Position numbers and translations under genes: made by a program. A DNA stretch of 64,000 nucleotides from SIG440 sp045586925 (lineage in GTDB: Bacteria > Bacillota > Clostridia > Monoglobales > Monoglobaceae), in contig JAZNBG010000026.1 of the NCBI GenBank assembly GCA_045586925.1, forward strand, positions 1-64,000, in the 5' to 3' direction. Below, piece after piece: positions 8,016-16,612 of this stretch (within the stretch, counting starts at the first letter, position 1; the number at the start of each line of letters is the position of its first letter). The notes under the pieces were generated by a model that searched no databases, had not been told where the DNA came from, and was given only the letters and a program-made list of their open reading frames with translations.

Positions 8016-8263
8016 AAGTCTTACTACCCCTGCCATAAAATAAAGGCATCCATAAGGGTGCCTTTATTTATAATAGGAAATTACGTAAATTCCTATTATA
8101 AATAACCAAAATTTAGATTGCCCGTGTAAAATTTTCGGCTTTGCCGAAATGCACTTGGGCAAACAAAGCGTCATTACTTCGACCGCCGCAAGGCGAGCGG
8201 CGAAGTCGCTTTGTTCTATTTGTATGTGATAACAGGACTTGAACTCATCGGCACGCGGAGCGT
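8016..8263. repeat. Direct repeat copy 2, split by structured repeat copy B
   Basis: Left half 8016-8069 is identical to 7773-7826; right half 8217-8263 matches 7827-7872. Only the terminal 20 bases of tRNA-Trp are present, so this is not a second tRNA gene. Confidence 0.9.
8070..8216. mobile_element. Structured dispersed repeat, copy B (non-autonomous insertion)
   Basis: 147 bp beginning ATAATAGGAAATTACG and ending CGCTTTGTTC, related to copy A at 1877-2035. Comparison with the uninterrupted copy 1 site shows a clean gain of 147 bp after CCTTTATTT with no clear target duplication. Three consecutive hairpins, no coding capacity. Confidence 0.8.
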
Positions 8264-8289
8264 AAACCGTCATCCGTCTTCTTGTTATA

Positions 8290-8705
8290 AAGATTTGGTT
8301 AAGCAGGTTGTTCCGGGATAAATCCTGCGTTTGTGTAACCAGCCAAACTGAATCTTAATAAGTGCGGGTGGAAATATTACATATCAGAACAAGAAAGAAG
8401 GAATGTGAACGATTAGTGTAGGAATTGATGTTTCGAAGGGCAAAAGTGCGGTTTGTATTATGAAACCGGGAGGAGAGGTTCTAAAAACACCTTTTGATAT
8501 GCAGCATATGATAGATGATGTTCTTTTCCTTGTAATTCTCATAAAATCGTACGATGAAGAAGTTAAGGTGATTATGGAGAGTACAGGGCATTACCACCTG
8601 CCTGCCGTAACAGTATTAATAGGAAAAGCGGGCAAGAGAAAGGCTGCTCAGATACAACTGCACAGTCAGGCTTTAATACCTTTTTCCCGTTACCGCAGGC
8701 GTTGA
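8290..8705 (+). pseudogene. IS110-family transposase remnant (N-terminal RuvC-like part)
   Basis: From 8412 the frame reads ISVGIDVSKGKSAVC, the first DEDD-type catalytic segment of IS110 transposases, and later MESTGHYHLP (about 8574-8603), another family hallmark. There is no valid start: upstream in frame is a TGA, and the GTG at 8405 is out of frame, so a small indel has hit the start. The frame ends at 8705 after about 98 codons (from 8412), whereas intact proteins have about 300-400; the C-terminal Tnp domain is gone. The non-coding stretch 8290-8411 before it is where some IS110 elements encode their guide (bridge) RNA; a relic is possible. Dead element at the edge of the glycan island. 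Confidence 0.8.
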
Positions 8706-8775
8706 TTGTATAAACGAGATTCCGAAATGGAGCAAGCTAAATGCGCCTTAAAAATGATTTAAAAACACAAAAAAT

Positions 8776-8790
8776 AGCATATTCCATCAT
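8776..8790 (+). promoter_or_regulatory. Candidate operator, site 1
   Basis: AGCATATTCCATCAT matches the motif AGCATAAAACATCAT seen at 40130-40144 and 10882-10896. It ends 22 bases before the TATAAT at 8813. The position fits an activator overlapping or adjoining a poor -35 region. Confidence 0.5.
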
Positions 8791-8812
8791 GTGAAGCATT
8801 TGTGTAATGCTG

Positions 8813-8818
8813 TATAAT
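8813..8818 (+). promoter_or_regulatory. -10 box of the GH123-like gene
   Basis: TATAAT followed by TTAATAGAA, near-identical to the context at 10929 (TATAAT TAATAGAA). No good -35 hexamer is found 16-18 bases upstream, consistent with an activator-dependent promoter. Confidence 0.6.
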
Positions 8819-8865
8819 TTAATAGAATTGCCATATTTATATTGGGTTAAGAAAGGAAAAAGGTT

Positions 8866-10860
8866 ATGAGTAGAAAGGTTTTGGAACCATGGACACCTGT
8901 AAAATTGACAAAAAGCAATTTAAATATGAATATAGAAGTGTGGGGGAGAGTATATGAGTTTTCTCAATCGATGTTTCCTACACGGATAGTAACTGCTGAA
9001 AAAGACATTCTTGCTTCGCCAATTGCGTTGCATAGTTTTTTTGAAGGCAAAGAGGCAGAGTATACAGATTATTCTTGCCTTGTTATGGAAGAAAATGATT
9101 CTGAAGTCAAATTTGTGGTGACGCAAACAGCAGAAAATATTGTATTCAATGGTCATGTTGCTGTAGAATACGATGGCTTTATTAAATTAGATCTTAGTGT
9201 AATTCCTTTTTGGGAATATGCAAAAATAGAAAACAATGTTCCAAGACTTGATAAGTTGTATATTGATATACCGGTTAAAAAAGAATATGCATCGCTTTAT
9301 CATTTCTGGCCAAATGACGATACGGGAGGCATATACCCAAACCATGACGTTGTTAACAGTGGTGAACTGCCAAAAGGTGGTGCTGATTTAATATTTAAGC
9401 CGTATGTGTGGTCGGGCTGGGAATATGGAGGAATCGGTGTAGCTTCTGAAACAGATAAAAATATCGAACTTAAAGATAAAAGAAAGACCATTCAATTTAT
9501 CGAAGAGGATGACAGGGTTATCATTCGTTTGAATCTTTTAGATGATATTCCGACTGAGTGGCAAGGCAGAAAAGATGTGTGGACGGAAACATTAAAGCCG
9601 ATAGATTACTCTATTGCATTTCAGGCTACTCCAATCAGACCATTACCTGAGAATGCAACAAGGGATTGGCATGTTTATTATCATAGCGGACGAGAAATTA
9701 GTTCTTATGATATTATGGAAAGAAAAGATTCAGTAAGTGGAAAGACACTGATGGAAGAATGGGTTGAAGGTGGGATTACCTGGGTTGTTCTTCATGAACG
9801 GTGGAGTTACATACAGAACTACGGCATTGCCAAAGACCCTGATGACCTAAAAAAAGTAATTGATGAGTGCCATAAAAACGGCATTAAGGTTATGCTCTAT
9901 TTTGGATATGAGTATTCTACGCTAGCACCCAAATGGCATGATAAGGCAGACGATTATCTATTAAAAACGGTAAAGGGAAATTATTGCGGGGGATGGCAGA
10001 GACCACCGTATCAGCGTGCTTTTATTGCGTGCTATCGGGGTGGATATGCACAAGGATTGCAGGAAAGAGTGAGATTTGCAATGGACGAGTATGGTGCGGA
10101 TGGTATATATACAGACGGCACCTATATTCCGTGGGAATGTGCAAATGTAGCGCATGGTTGCGGTTACACGGATAAAAATGGCGTACTTCATACAACTTAT
10201 CCTGTTTTTGCGCTAAGGGAGCACGTGAGGAAATTATACGAAATTGCTCACGAAAGGGGCGGCATCGTGGATACCCATCAAAGTTCATGCTGCCTAGCTC
10301 CGACGCTGGCGTTTTGTGATTCGTATTTTGATGGAGAAAACATTCAGGATGCACTGGCAAGAGGAATGGAGTTTTTGAGTCTGGATGCCTTTAGAGCCGA
10401 ATATATGGGGAAAAATCTAGGCTTGCCAACACAATTTCTTGCTGCGACCAATATACCGGGGCTTACAATAAAGAAAATATCAAGCATTACTCTTTTGCAT
10501 GATGTTCATGCCCGTCCGGGAAGTGTCGAAGATTTAAGATATATTTCGGCGATCCGTAAGGTTTTTAGAGAATTTGATACAGACCATGCAGTGTGGCATC
10601 CTTATTGGGATGAAGCAAGGCCGGTAAAGACAGAAACGGAAGGCGCGTTTTGCTCGTGCTATTCAAGCGGAAGTAGACTTCTTGCAGTTATAACAAATAC
10701 GTGTGAGAACACTAAAAGCGTTAATCTGTATTTCAATGGAATAATTTCTTCGGCAGAAAATGCATTTACTAAAGAAAAAATAGCTGTACACGACAATAAA
10801 ATTGAATTTGAGGTTAGAACATATGATGCGCAATTGTTGATTTTAGAAATAGACCAATAA
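8866..10860 (+). CDS. Putative glycoside hydrolase, GH123-N/DUF6067-like
   Basis: 664 residues without a signal peptide. An N-terminal beta-sandwich region (about 1-260) precedes a TIM-barrel-like region containing WHVYYHSGREI (about 267-277), VVLHERWSY and the strand motif YGADGIYTDG (about 405-415), whose Asp is at a typical active-site position, and a small C-terminal beta domain. This layout resembles the DUF6067 / GH123 N-terminal family of uncharacterised glycosidases; the catalytic residues are not certain. GGAAAAAGG precedes ATG 8866. It is the first gene of the island, with its own candidate operator and -10 box, and sits just upstream of the ABC transporter, so its substrate is probably the imported oligosaccharide. 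Confidence 0.65.
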   Translation: MSRKVLEPWTPVKLTKSNLNMNIEVWGRVYEFSQSMFPTRIVTAEKDILASPIALHSFFEGKEAEYTDYSCLVMEENDSEVKFVVTQTAENIVFNGHVAVEYDGFIKLDLSVIPFWEYAKIENNVPRLDKLYIDIPVKKEYASLYHFWPNDDTGGIYPNHDVVNSGELPKGGADLIFKPYVWSGWEYGGIGVASETDKNIELKDKRKTIQFIEEDDRVIIRLNLLDDIPTEWQGRKDVWTETLKPIDYSIAFQATPIRPLPENATRDWHVYYHSGREISSYDIMERKDSVSGKTLMEEWVEGGITWVVLHERWSYIQNYGIAKDPDDLKKVIDECHKNGIKVMLYFGYEYSTLAPKWHDKADDYLLKTVKGNYCGGWQRPPYQRAFIACYRGGYAQGLQERVRFAMDEYGADGIYTDGTYIPWECANVAHGCGYTDKNGVLHTTYPVFALREHVRKLYEIAHERGGIVDTHQSSCCLAPTLAFCDSYFDGENIQDALARGMEFLSLDAFRAEYMGKNLGLPTQFLAATNIPGLTIKKISSITLLHDVHARPGSVEDLRYISAIRKVFREFDTDHAVWHPYWDEARPVKTETEGAFCSCYSSGSRLLAVITNTCENTKSVNLYFNGIISSAENAFTKEKIAVHDNKIEFEVRTYDAQLLILEIDQ

Positions 10861-10881
10861 ACATAATGAAAAGCGCGAAAT

Positions 10882-10896
10882 GTCATAAAACAGCAT
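10882..10896 (+). promoter_or_regulatory. Candidate operator, site 2
   Basis: GTCATAAAACAGCAT, matching sites 1 and 3 at most positions. It lies 32 bases before the TATAAT at 10929, ten bases (one DNA turn) further than at the other two promoters. A weaker inverted version (AGATGTTTTAGTAT) is at about 10944. Confidence 0.5.
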
Positions 10897-10928
10897 GAAA
10901 AATCATGTAGTAAGCGGAGAATATGCAG

Positions 10929-10934
10929 TATAAT
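10929..10934 (+). promoter_or_regulatory. -10 box of the sugar ABC transporter operon
   Basis: TATAAT with the same downstream TAATAGAA context as the promoter at 8813; no clear -35 hexamer. Confidence 0.6.
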
Positions 10935-10971
10935 TAATAGAATAAGATGTTTTAGTATAACTAGGAAAGGA

Positions 10972-11931
10972 ATGATTTTTTTGGCCGGGTTGAACATGAC
11001 AAATTGTGATATTTCAAAAGAATTAAAAAGGAAAAGACAGCTTGGGAAAATTAAAAGGCATATCCCTTTATATATCATCTTGTTGCCAATGCTTGTTGCG
11101 ACGTTGATTTTTTTGTATATACCAATGTTTGGATTATCTATGGCATTTATGGACTATGATGTATTTAAAGGATTTGACAGTCCGTGGGTTGGATTGGCAA
11201 ACTTTAAAGAAATAATATCGTTGCCTGCATTTTGGCAAGCTACATTAAACACCCTTAAGTTGAGCGTGCTTAACATGGTTGTTGTATTTCCTGCACCAAT
11301 TATTTTTGCTTTGCTTCTTAATGAGTTGCGGCATAAATTTTTTAAACGTGTTGTACAGACTGTAAGTTACCTGCCGCACTTTTTATCATGGATAGCGGTT
11401 GTTGGGATTTCTTCTTCCGTATTTGCAAATTATGGTATTGTCAATGATTTGCGTTTGGCTATTTTAGGCGAAGGAACGGAGAGAACAATGTTTTTGTCGC
11501 AGCAGGGTTTCTTTATTCCGCATGTTATCGGTTTGACATTGTGGAAGACACTTGGTTGGGACTCGATTATTTACATATCTGCTATCAGTGGTATAGATGA
11601 CCAACTTTACGAGGCGGCTGTTGTTGATGGTGCAGGTAAATTCAGGCAGTGTATTTCGATTACGATTCCAAGTATTCTTCCTACAGCGGTTATGCTTTTT
11701 ATCTTAAAGGTAGGAAGTCTCTTTAAGGATAACTTTGACTTGATTTACGGACTTCAAAATCCATTTATTGATTTTGAAACCATATCAACTTTGATTTATA
11801 AGCAGGGTATCGGTGCCGGAGATTATTCAATATCAACAGGTGTTGGCCTTATGCAAGGTGTTATTGGTTTCGGGTTAGTTATGGTAGCAAATTACTTTTC
11901 CAGAAAAGTAAATGATGTAGCTTTGTGGTAG
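10972..11931 (+). CDS. Sugar ABC transporter permease (LplB-like, CUT1 family)
   Basis: 319 residues, six predicted membrane segments starting with a hydrophobic stretch at about 31-52. It carries the permease EAA loop near EAAVVDGAGKFRQCISITIP (about 218-237), which contacts the ATPase. Forms the inner-membrane channel with the product at 11941. ATG 10972 follows AGGAAAGG closely; TTG 10981 or ATG 10996 are alternatives. Family members import oligosaccharides or uronides together with a large lipoprotein binding protein, as encoded two genes on. No ATPase gene is in the window; such systems commonly share a MsmX/UgpC-type ATPase encoded elsewhere. Confidence 0.93.
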   Translation: MIFLAGLNMTNCDISKELKRKRQLGKIKRHIPLYIILLPMLVATLIFLYIPMFGLSMAFMDYDVFKGFDSPWVGLANFKEIISLPAFWQATLNTLKLSVLNMVVVFPAPIIFALLLNELRHKFFKRVVQTVSYLPHFLSWIAVVGISSSVFANYGIVNDLRLAILGEGTERTMFLSQQGFFIPHVIGLTLWKTLGWDSIIYISAISGIDDQLYEAAVVDGAGKFRQCISITIPSILPTAVMLFILKVGSLFKDNFDLIYGLQNPFIDFETISTLIYKQGIGAGDYSISTGVGLMQGVIGFGLVMVANYFSRKVNDVALW

Positions 11932-11940
11932 AGGAGGTAT

Positions 11941-12843
11941 ATGATGAAAAAGGGAAATCGTTCATTTAAGTTTTTTTCTGCTTGTAATGTTGTTTTTATG
12001 ATTGGAATTTTTCTAATTATGCTTCTTCCGTATCTGCATGTTTTAGCTAAAGCGTTAAATGATGGAAGTGACACATTACTTGGCGGGCTGTCTTTCTGGC
12101 CTCGTAAATTTACGTGGGTAAACTTTAGTGTTTTGTTGAAGGATGAATCCATGATTCGTGCTTTTGTCCTGTCGGTTGTAAGAGTTGTTTTGGGTACAGT
12201 ACTGTGTGTGGCTGTTCAATTTGCCAGCGCATACGTACTTAGTAAGAAAACATTGCCTGGTGTGAAGTATTTAATGCTTTTCCTGGCTATACCGATGTTT
12301 TTTAGTGGCGGTTTGATACCAACATACATACTTTTTGTTAATTTAAAGCTGATTAATAATTTTTGGGTGTATATCATCCCGATGGTTTGCTCATATTACA
12401 ATGTTTTGGTATTAAGGTCATATATAGTTTCCTCGGTGCCTGAGAGTTTGAGCGAGGCTGCATATATAGATGGGGCCGGTGAACTGAAGACAATGTGGAA
12501 AATTGTATTTCCGCTGTCAAAACCTGTTATTGCAACCGTTGCCCTTTGGATTGCTGTGGGACACTGGAATGACTGGAACTCAACCCTTATGTATGTCACC
12601 AAGCCTGACCTTTATACATTACAATATAAATTGATGCAACTTATAAAAGAGAGCGAAAGAATACAAAGCTTGGTACAGGATGCGGCTATGGCCGGAAGTA
12701 CAGAAGCAAATCTGAATATTCAGGCAACACCTGATTCATTAATATCTGCTCAGGTTATTCTAACAACTCTTCCGATTATTATGGTTTATCCTTTTATTCA
12801 GAAATATTTTATGAAAGGTATAACATTAGGGGCGGTAAAATAA
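11941..12843 (+). CDS. Sugar ABC transporter permease (YtcP-like, CUT1 family)
   Basis: 300 residues, six predicted membrane helices, second half of the heteromeric channel. EAA loop at SEAAYIDGAGELKTMWKIV (about 170-188). AGAGGAGG lies four to ten bases upstream of ATG 11941 (a second ATG follows immediately). Nine bases separate it from the upstream permease, so they are co-transcribed. It ends with the ITLGAVK C-terminus usual for YtcP-type subunits. Confidence 0.93.
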   Translation: MMKKGNRSFKFFSACNVVFMIGIFLIMLLPYLHVLAKALNDGSDTLLGGLSFWPRKFTWVNFSVLLKDESMIRAFVLSVVRVVLGTVLCVAVQFASAYVLSKKTLPGVKYLMLFLAIPMFFSGGLIPTYILFVNLKLINNFWVYIIPMVCSYYNVLVLRSYIVSSVPESLSEAAYIDGAGELKTMWKIVFPLSKPVIATVALWIAVGHWNDWNSTLMYVTKPDLYTLQYKLMQLIKESERIQSLVQDAAMAGSTEANLNIQATPDSLISAQVILTTLPIIMVYPFIQKYFMKGITLGAVK

Positions 12844-12874
12844 TTTTTAATTATATTTTGTTGGAGGTAGAAAA

Positions 12875-14752
12875 ATGAAAAAACTATTAGCATTGGTTAC
12901 AGTCGTTTGTCTTTTGGCGGGTCTTTTGTGCGGTTGTTCTGATAAGAACTCTGAAGTAACAGAGCCGGTAGGAGAAGGCTATGCATTTAATGAGATGGGA
13001 AATACCGTTGAAGATTCCTCAGATCTTCCTGATTGGGACGGCAAAAAAATGGAACTAAGGTTTTGGTATGCAACCGGAACCGGATCAGCCAAAAAACTTA
13101 AAGAAGCAGAAAACGATGTTGTAACACCGGAAATATATCGAGTTACAGGCATTAAGTACAGCGAGACAGAGTCATTCGATAATGGTGGCGAATTGATGGA
13201 TGCAAAAATAGCAAAGATTATGGCAGCTAACGATTGGCCGGATATCGTGTTTGAACCAGAAAAAGCTGTACTGGAAAAAATGATTGAAGCTGATATGGTA
13301 TATGACCTTACGGAGTATATTCCTAAATATTGTCCAAACATTGTGGCGATGGCATCAAAAGGAGGCAAGAATAATTACTTGAAATCCGATCGTGCTGATG
13401 GTAAAAGATATTTGCTGCCCGTTAGCGTGTCATTGTCTTATGCGGCTCCTGAGATAGAGGCAAACACTATGGCAAGAGTTATTGCACCTGAGGATCCGTA
13501 CGACTATGTTTATGTAAGAGATGATATTTTAACAACAATTTATCCGGAAGCAAAAACTCAGGATGAGATAGAAGAGATTTTTGTTAAAAATGGACGTTTT
13601 ACTAAAGAGGAAATCTTTGATGTTCCTATTGAAACCAAAGAAGAATTTTTTGAATTTTTACGCAAAATTAAGGCTCTTGGTTTAAAAGCAGGAAATTATG
13701 ATGTATTCCCGACATATGTTGCAGATGGATACGATAACTGGAGCCTTTTAACTAACTTTGGTTCTTTGTATGGTTACAGTATGAATAAGAGCAATGGAGC
13801 AAACTATTTTACATACTGGGATAAAGAAAGCAAAAAAGTAGAATATATGTTTAAACAGCCTATATTCAAAGAAGCACTAAAGGATTGGACAGACCTTGTA
13901 AGGGAAGGTATTGCATCTGCGGAATCTTTGATTGATAACCGTGCAACTTTCGAGCAAAAAGTGCACAATGGTGCATATGCTGTTCTTTATGGTGCAACTC
14001 TGCCCGAGCAGAATCAGTTGAATAATAATTTAACTGAAGCGGGTAAAGGATTTAAGTATCGTAAAGTATATCTGAAAATCCCTGCAAATCAAGATAAATA
14101 TCTCTTTAAAAATGCAAATGTGGCAGGAAGTAATGTTGCAATTCTTAAAAATCAGATTAAAGAAGAGGATTTGCCTCAGGTACTTAGATTCTTTGATTTT
14201 GCTCTTTCTGAGGCTGGACAAAAACTGGCATACTGGGGCCCGAGAAGTGCAGGTCTCTTTACAGAAGAAGATGGCAAGAGAGTATATACAGACAAGGAAT
14301 TAGAGGCAAATATGGTTTATGATGAACCGAATGACAAGATGGTTTATTATGGTTTGGCCAACTCATCATGGCCGGGATATCCATTTATGTCCGGAACCAA
14401 ATATAATCCAAAGGTTATATATGATATGCAGCCTAAGGCTTCAATGGCGAAAAGATATTTCTCTTCCGGCATAGTTGAGCAGGTAGAAACAACAACTGCT
14501 ATTGCTCCGGATATTTGGAAGTTTGATGCTTATGGAATTAAAAATGTACAGAAATTCTGGCAATCCAGACAGGCGTTTGAAAATGCACTCAAAAAGGTGT
14601 TTATTGCAAAATCAGATGCGGAATTCGAAAAGCTTTATAAGGAAATGATATCGCTTGCCGAAAAGAACGGATTGACAGCAAGTACGCTGGAAGAGATTAA
14701 TAAAGTATACAGAGATGTAGTTAATGCAGATTATATGTCCAACCTGAAATAA
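12875..14752 (+). CDS. Extracellular sugar-binding lipoprotein of the ABC transporter
   Basis: 625 residues. Lipoprotein signal with lipobox LLCGC (Cys 21), so it is anchored on the outer face of the membrane. The body resembles the large LplA/YtcQ-type solute-binding proteins that pair with LplB/YtcP permeases, with ELRFWYATGTGS near the start of the mature domain. GGAGG lies seven bases upstream. At more than 600 residues it is larger than mono- or disaccharide binders (about 400-450), which fits oligosaccharide binding; that is inference. Followed by a hairpin at 14774. Confidence 0.92.
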   Translation: MKKLLALVTVVCLLAGLLCGCSDKNSEVTEPVGEGYAFNEMGNTVEDSSDLPDWDGKKMELRFWYATGTGSAKKLKEAENDVVTPEIYRVTGIKYSETESFDNGGELMDAKIAKIMAANDWPDIVFEPEKAVLEKMIEADMVYDLTEYIPKYCPNIVAMASKGGKNNYLKSDRADGKRYLLPVSVSLSYAAPEIEANTMARVIAPEDPYDYVYVRDDILTTIYPEAKTQDEIEEIFVKNGRFTKEEIFDVPIETKEEFFEFLRKIKALGLKAGNYDVFPTYVADGYDNWSLLTNFGSLYGYSMNKSNGANYFTYWDKESKKVEYMFKQPIFKEALKDWTDLVREGIASAESLIDNRATFEQKVHNGAYAVLYGATLPEQNQLNNNLTEAGKGFKYRKVYLKIPANQDKYLFKNANVAGSNVAILKNQIKEEDLPQVLRFFDFALSEAGQKLAYWGPRSAGLFTEEDGKRVYTDKELEANMVYDEPNDKMVYYGLANSSWPGYPFMSGTKYNPKVIYDMQPKASMAKRYFSSGIVEQVETTTAIAPDIWKFDAYGIKNVQKFWQSRQAFENALKKVFIAKSDAEFEKLYKEMISLAEKNGLTASTLEEINKVYRDVVNADYMSNLK

Positions 14753-14773
14753 TTATAGAAATTGTTTATTTCT

Positions 14774-14813
14774 AAACTATCGGCACAGCATAATCGCTGT
14801 GTCGGGTAGTTTG
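14774..14813 (+). terminator. Hairpin after the ABC transporter operon
   Basis: AAACTATCGGCACAGC pairs with GCTGTGTCGGGTAGTTT, a 15-16 bp stem with a short loop, but no real T-run follows. It could be an inefficient terminator or an RNA-stability element that lowers expression of the regulators relative to the transporter. Confidence 0.6.
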
Positions 14814-14920
14814 GGATTGGATTGTATTATTGATAGAAAATAATACCTCTTTGCATTTTATTGAAAAATCAGAATCCGTATGATACGATAAATATATGGT
14901 AAGAGAGGAGGATGATTTTT

Positions 14921-16534
14921 GTGATTAAAATATTGGTTGTAGATGATGATTCCATAATAAGAACAACATTTCGTAATATTATCAATTGGGAAGAACATAA
15001 TTTTTCTTTGTGCTCCACAGTATGTAATGGTCAGGAAGCACTTGAAATGGTAAGAAAAGAGCATATTGATATTGTAATAACTGATATTAAAATGCCCATT
15101 ATGGATGGTCTTAGTTTTATTGAAACAGCCAAAAAGGAATTTCCGGATATTAAGATTATAGTTCTTAGTGCCTTTGATGATTTTTCTTTGGTTAATAAAG
15201 CGTATAAGTTAGGTGCGAGCGAATATCTGCTTAAGATGGAGCTTGAAACGGAAACGGTGTTAAATCTTCTCAAAAAGCTTTCATTGGAAATACAGAAAAA
15301 TAATGAATTGAAAAAACTACAAAATAAAAGAGAAGAAATGTTGTTTCATATGGAAAACACATTTGAACAAACCAAACAATTTTTACGGCAAAAGGTCTTA
15401 AAGGAACTGATATACAGTTCATATACAGCGGGGCTGTCGGAAAAGCTGCAAAAAAATAAAATAGACATCTCTCCTTTATCGGCTCTACTTTTGGTAATAA
15501 AGTTAAACAATTATTACAGCATTGAAAAGGAAATGTTTAATGGCGGAAGGGAATTGCTCCAATACGGTGTGTCCAATGTGTTTGAGGAATTGCTTAGAGA
15601 TCATGGACAGGGCATATATTATTTTTGTAATTCACCTGATGAGTATGTTGTTATTTTTCAGGATTTTTCAACGCCTTCTGAAGCGCATAGGCTGCAGGCG
15701 TGTGCACGTTTTTTTTCAAACCTTCAGCGTAGTATTGAAAAATGTTTTGATATTCATATCAGTGGAGGTTTCAGTAATATTGTTCAAGATGAAAATATGT
15801 TCAAAATCGCATATCAAAGAGCAGCTTCTGCCTGTGAATACACTTTTGTTACGGGGCGTACCCAACTGTTAAATTATGAAGAAATTGATTTGAATTTATC
15901 TGAACATGCGATAGAAATTAGCAAAAAGATTGTACTTTTGAGTGATGCGCTTAAATCAATGGATGAAGAAAAGATTTTAAGCATAATTCCGGAAATGCAG
16001 ATTTGTGGTGATGATGTTACCCTTAACAATCTTAACCGTGTTAAAGATTTTTTCAAATTTTGTTATTACGAAATTCTAAATACCTTAAAGGAACAGCACT
16101 CAAGCCAGAGTGTATTTGATTTGCTTAATCAATATAGAGAGTCGTTATGTGATTGCGGATGCCTGGCAGAATTAAATGAATGGCTTGCAAAGGTGCTGGG
16201 CTCGTTTTTGGAGGATACTGACAGCAGTAAGGTAATTCATAAAGCAAAGAATTTTTTGAAAAAACATTATGCAGAGCAAATTAGATTGGCTGATTTGGCG
16301 GAATATATGCATATAAGTGAAAGTCATCTGAGCCGGCTTTTTAAAAAGAATATTGGTATGAGTTTTACGCAGTATATTATTAATATTAGGATAGAGGCGG
16401 CAATTTCGCTTATGAATAACACAAATCTTAAGGTCTATGAAATTGCGGAGAGAGTCGGATATCAAAATGTCGAACATTTTTCCAGAATTTTTAAGAACAT
16501 AACGGGCAAATCGCCCAAAGAATATATGAAGTAA
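14921..16534 (+). CDS. Response regulator with AraC-type DNA-binding domain (YesN-like)
   Basis: 537 residues from GTG 14921, chosen because GAGAGGAGG lies about ten bases upstream; the ATG at 14912 almost touches that site. Receiver domain 1-120: ILVVDDD at the start, phospho-acceptor Asp in ITDIKMP (about 54-58), conserved Lys in YLLKME. A central linker domain with coiled-coil potential follows, then a C-terminal AraC double helix-turn-helix (about 435-537) with IRLADLAEYMHISESHLSRL and GKSPKEYMK. Paired with the histidine kinase 78 bases downstream. Probable activator of the ABC transporter and glycan genes; the 15-bp motif near three promoters is its best candidate target. Confidence 0.93.
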   Translation: MIKILVVDDDSIIRTTFRNIINWEEHNFSLCSTVCNGQEALEMVRKEHIDIVITDIKMPIMDGLSFIETAKKEFPDIKIIVLSAFDDFSLVNKAYKLGASEYLLKMELETETVLNLLKKLSLEIQKNNELKKLQNKREEMLFHMENTFEQTKQFLRQKVLKELIYSSYTAGLSEKLQKNKIDISPLSALLLVIKLNNYYSIEKEMFNGGRELLQYGVSNVFEELLRDHGQGIYYFCNSPDEYVVIFQDFSTPSEAHRLQACARFFSNLQRSIEKCFDIHISGGFSNIVQDENMFKIAYQRAASACEYTFVTGRTQLLNYEEIDLNLSEHAIEISKKIVLLSDALKSMDEEKILSIIPEMQICGDDVTLNNLNRVKDFFKFCYYEILNTLKEQHSSQSVFDLLNQYRESLCDCGCLAELNEWLAKVLGSFLEDTDSSKVIHKAKNFLKKHYAEQIRLADLAEYMHISESHLSRLFKKNIGMSFTQYIINIRIEAAISLMNNTNLKVYEIAERVGYQNVEHFSRIFKNITGKSPKEYMK

Positions 16535-16612
16535 AAAATAATGTTCATAATTAGTACTTGGAATTTGATTATTTATTGTGACTTTGCTGGCACAAGCAAA
16601 AAATCATGAAAG

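Noticed and set aside
8016..8039. A second tRNA-Trp
   Set aside because: Only the last 20 bases are present; there is no D-arm, anticodon arm or 5' acceptor strand.
7849..8263. Phage integration with attL/attR
   Set aside because: The direct repeats fit, but only 243 bp lie between them and no integrase or phage gene is seen, so it is reported as a scar and not as a prophage.
7771..8273. Short minus-strand frames in the tRNA repeat region
   Set aside because: They consist of repeats and hairpins; the two copies give similar frames only because the DNA is duplicated.
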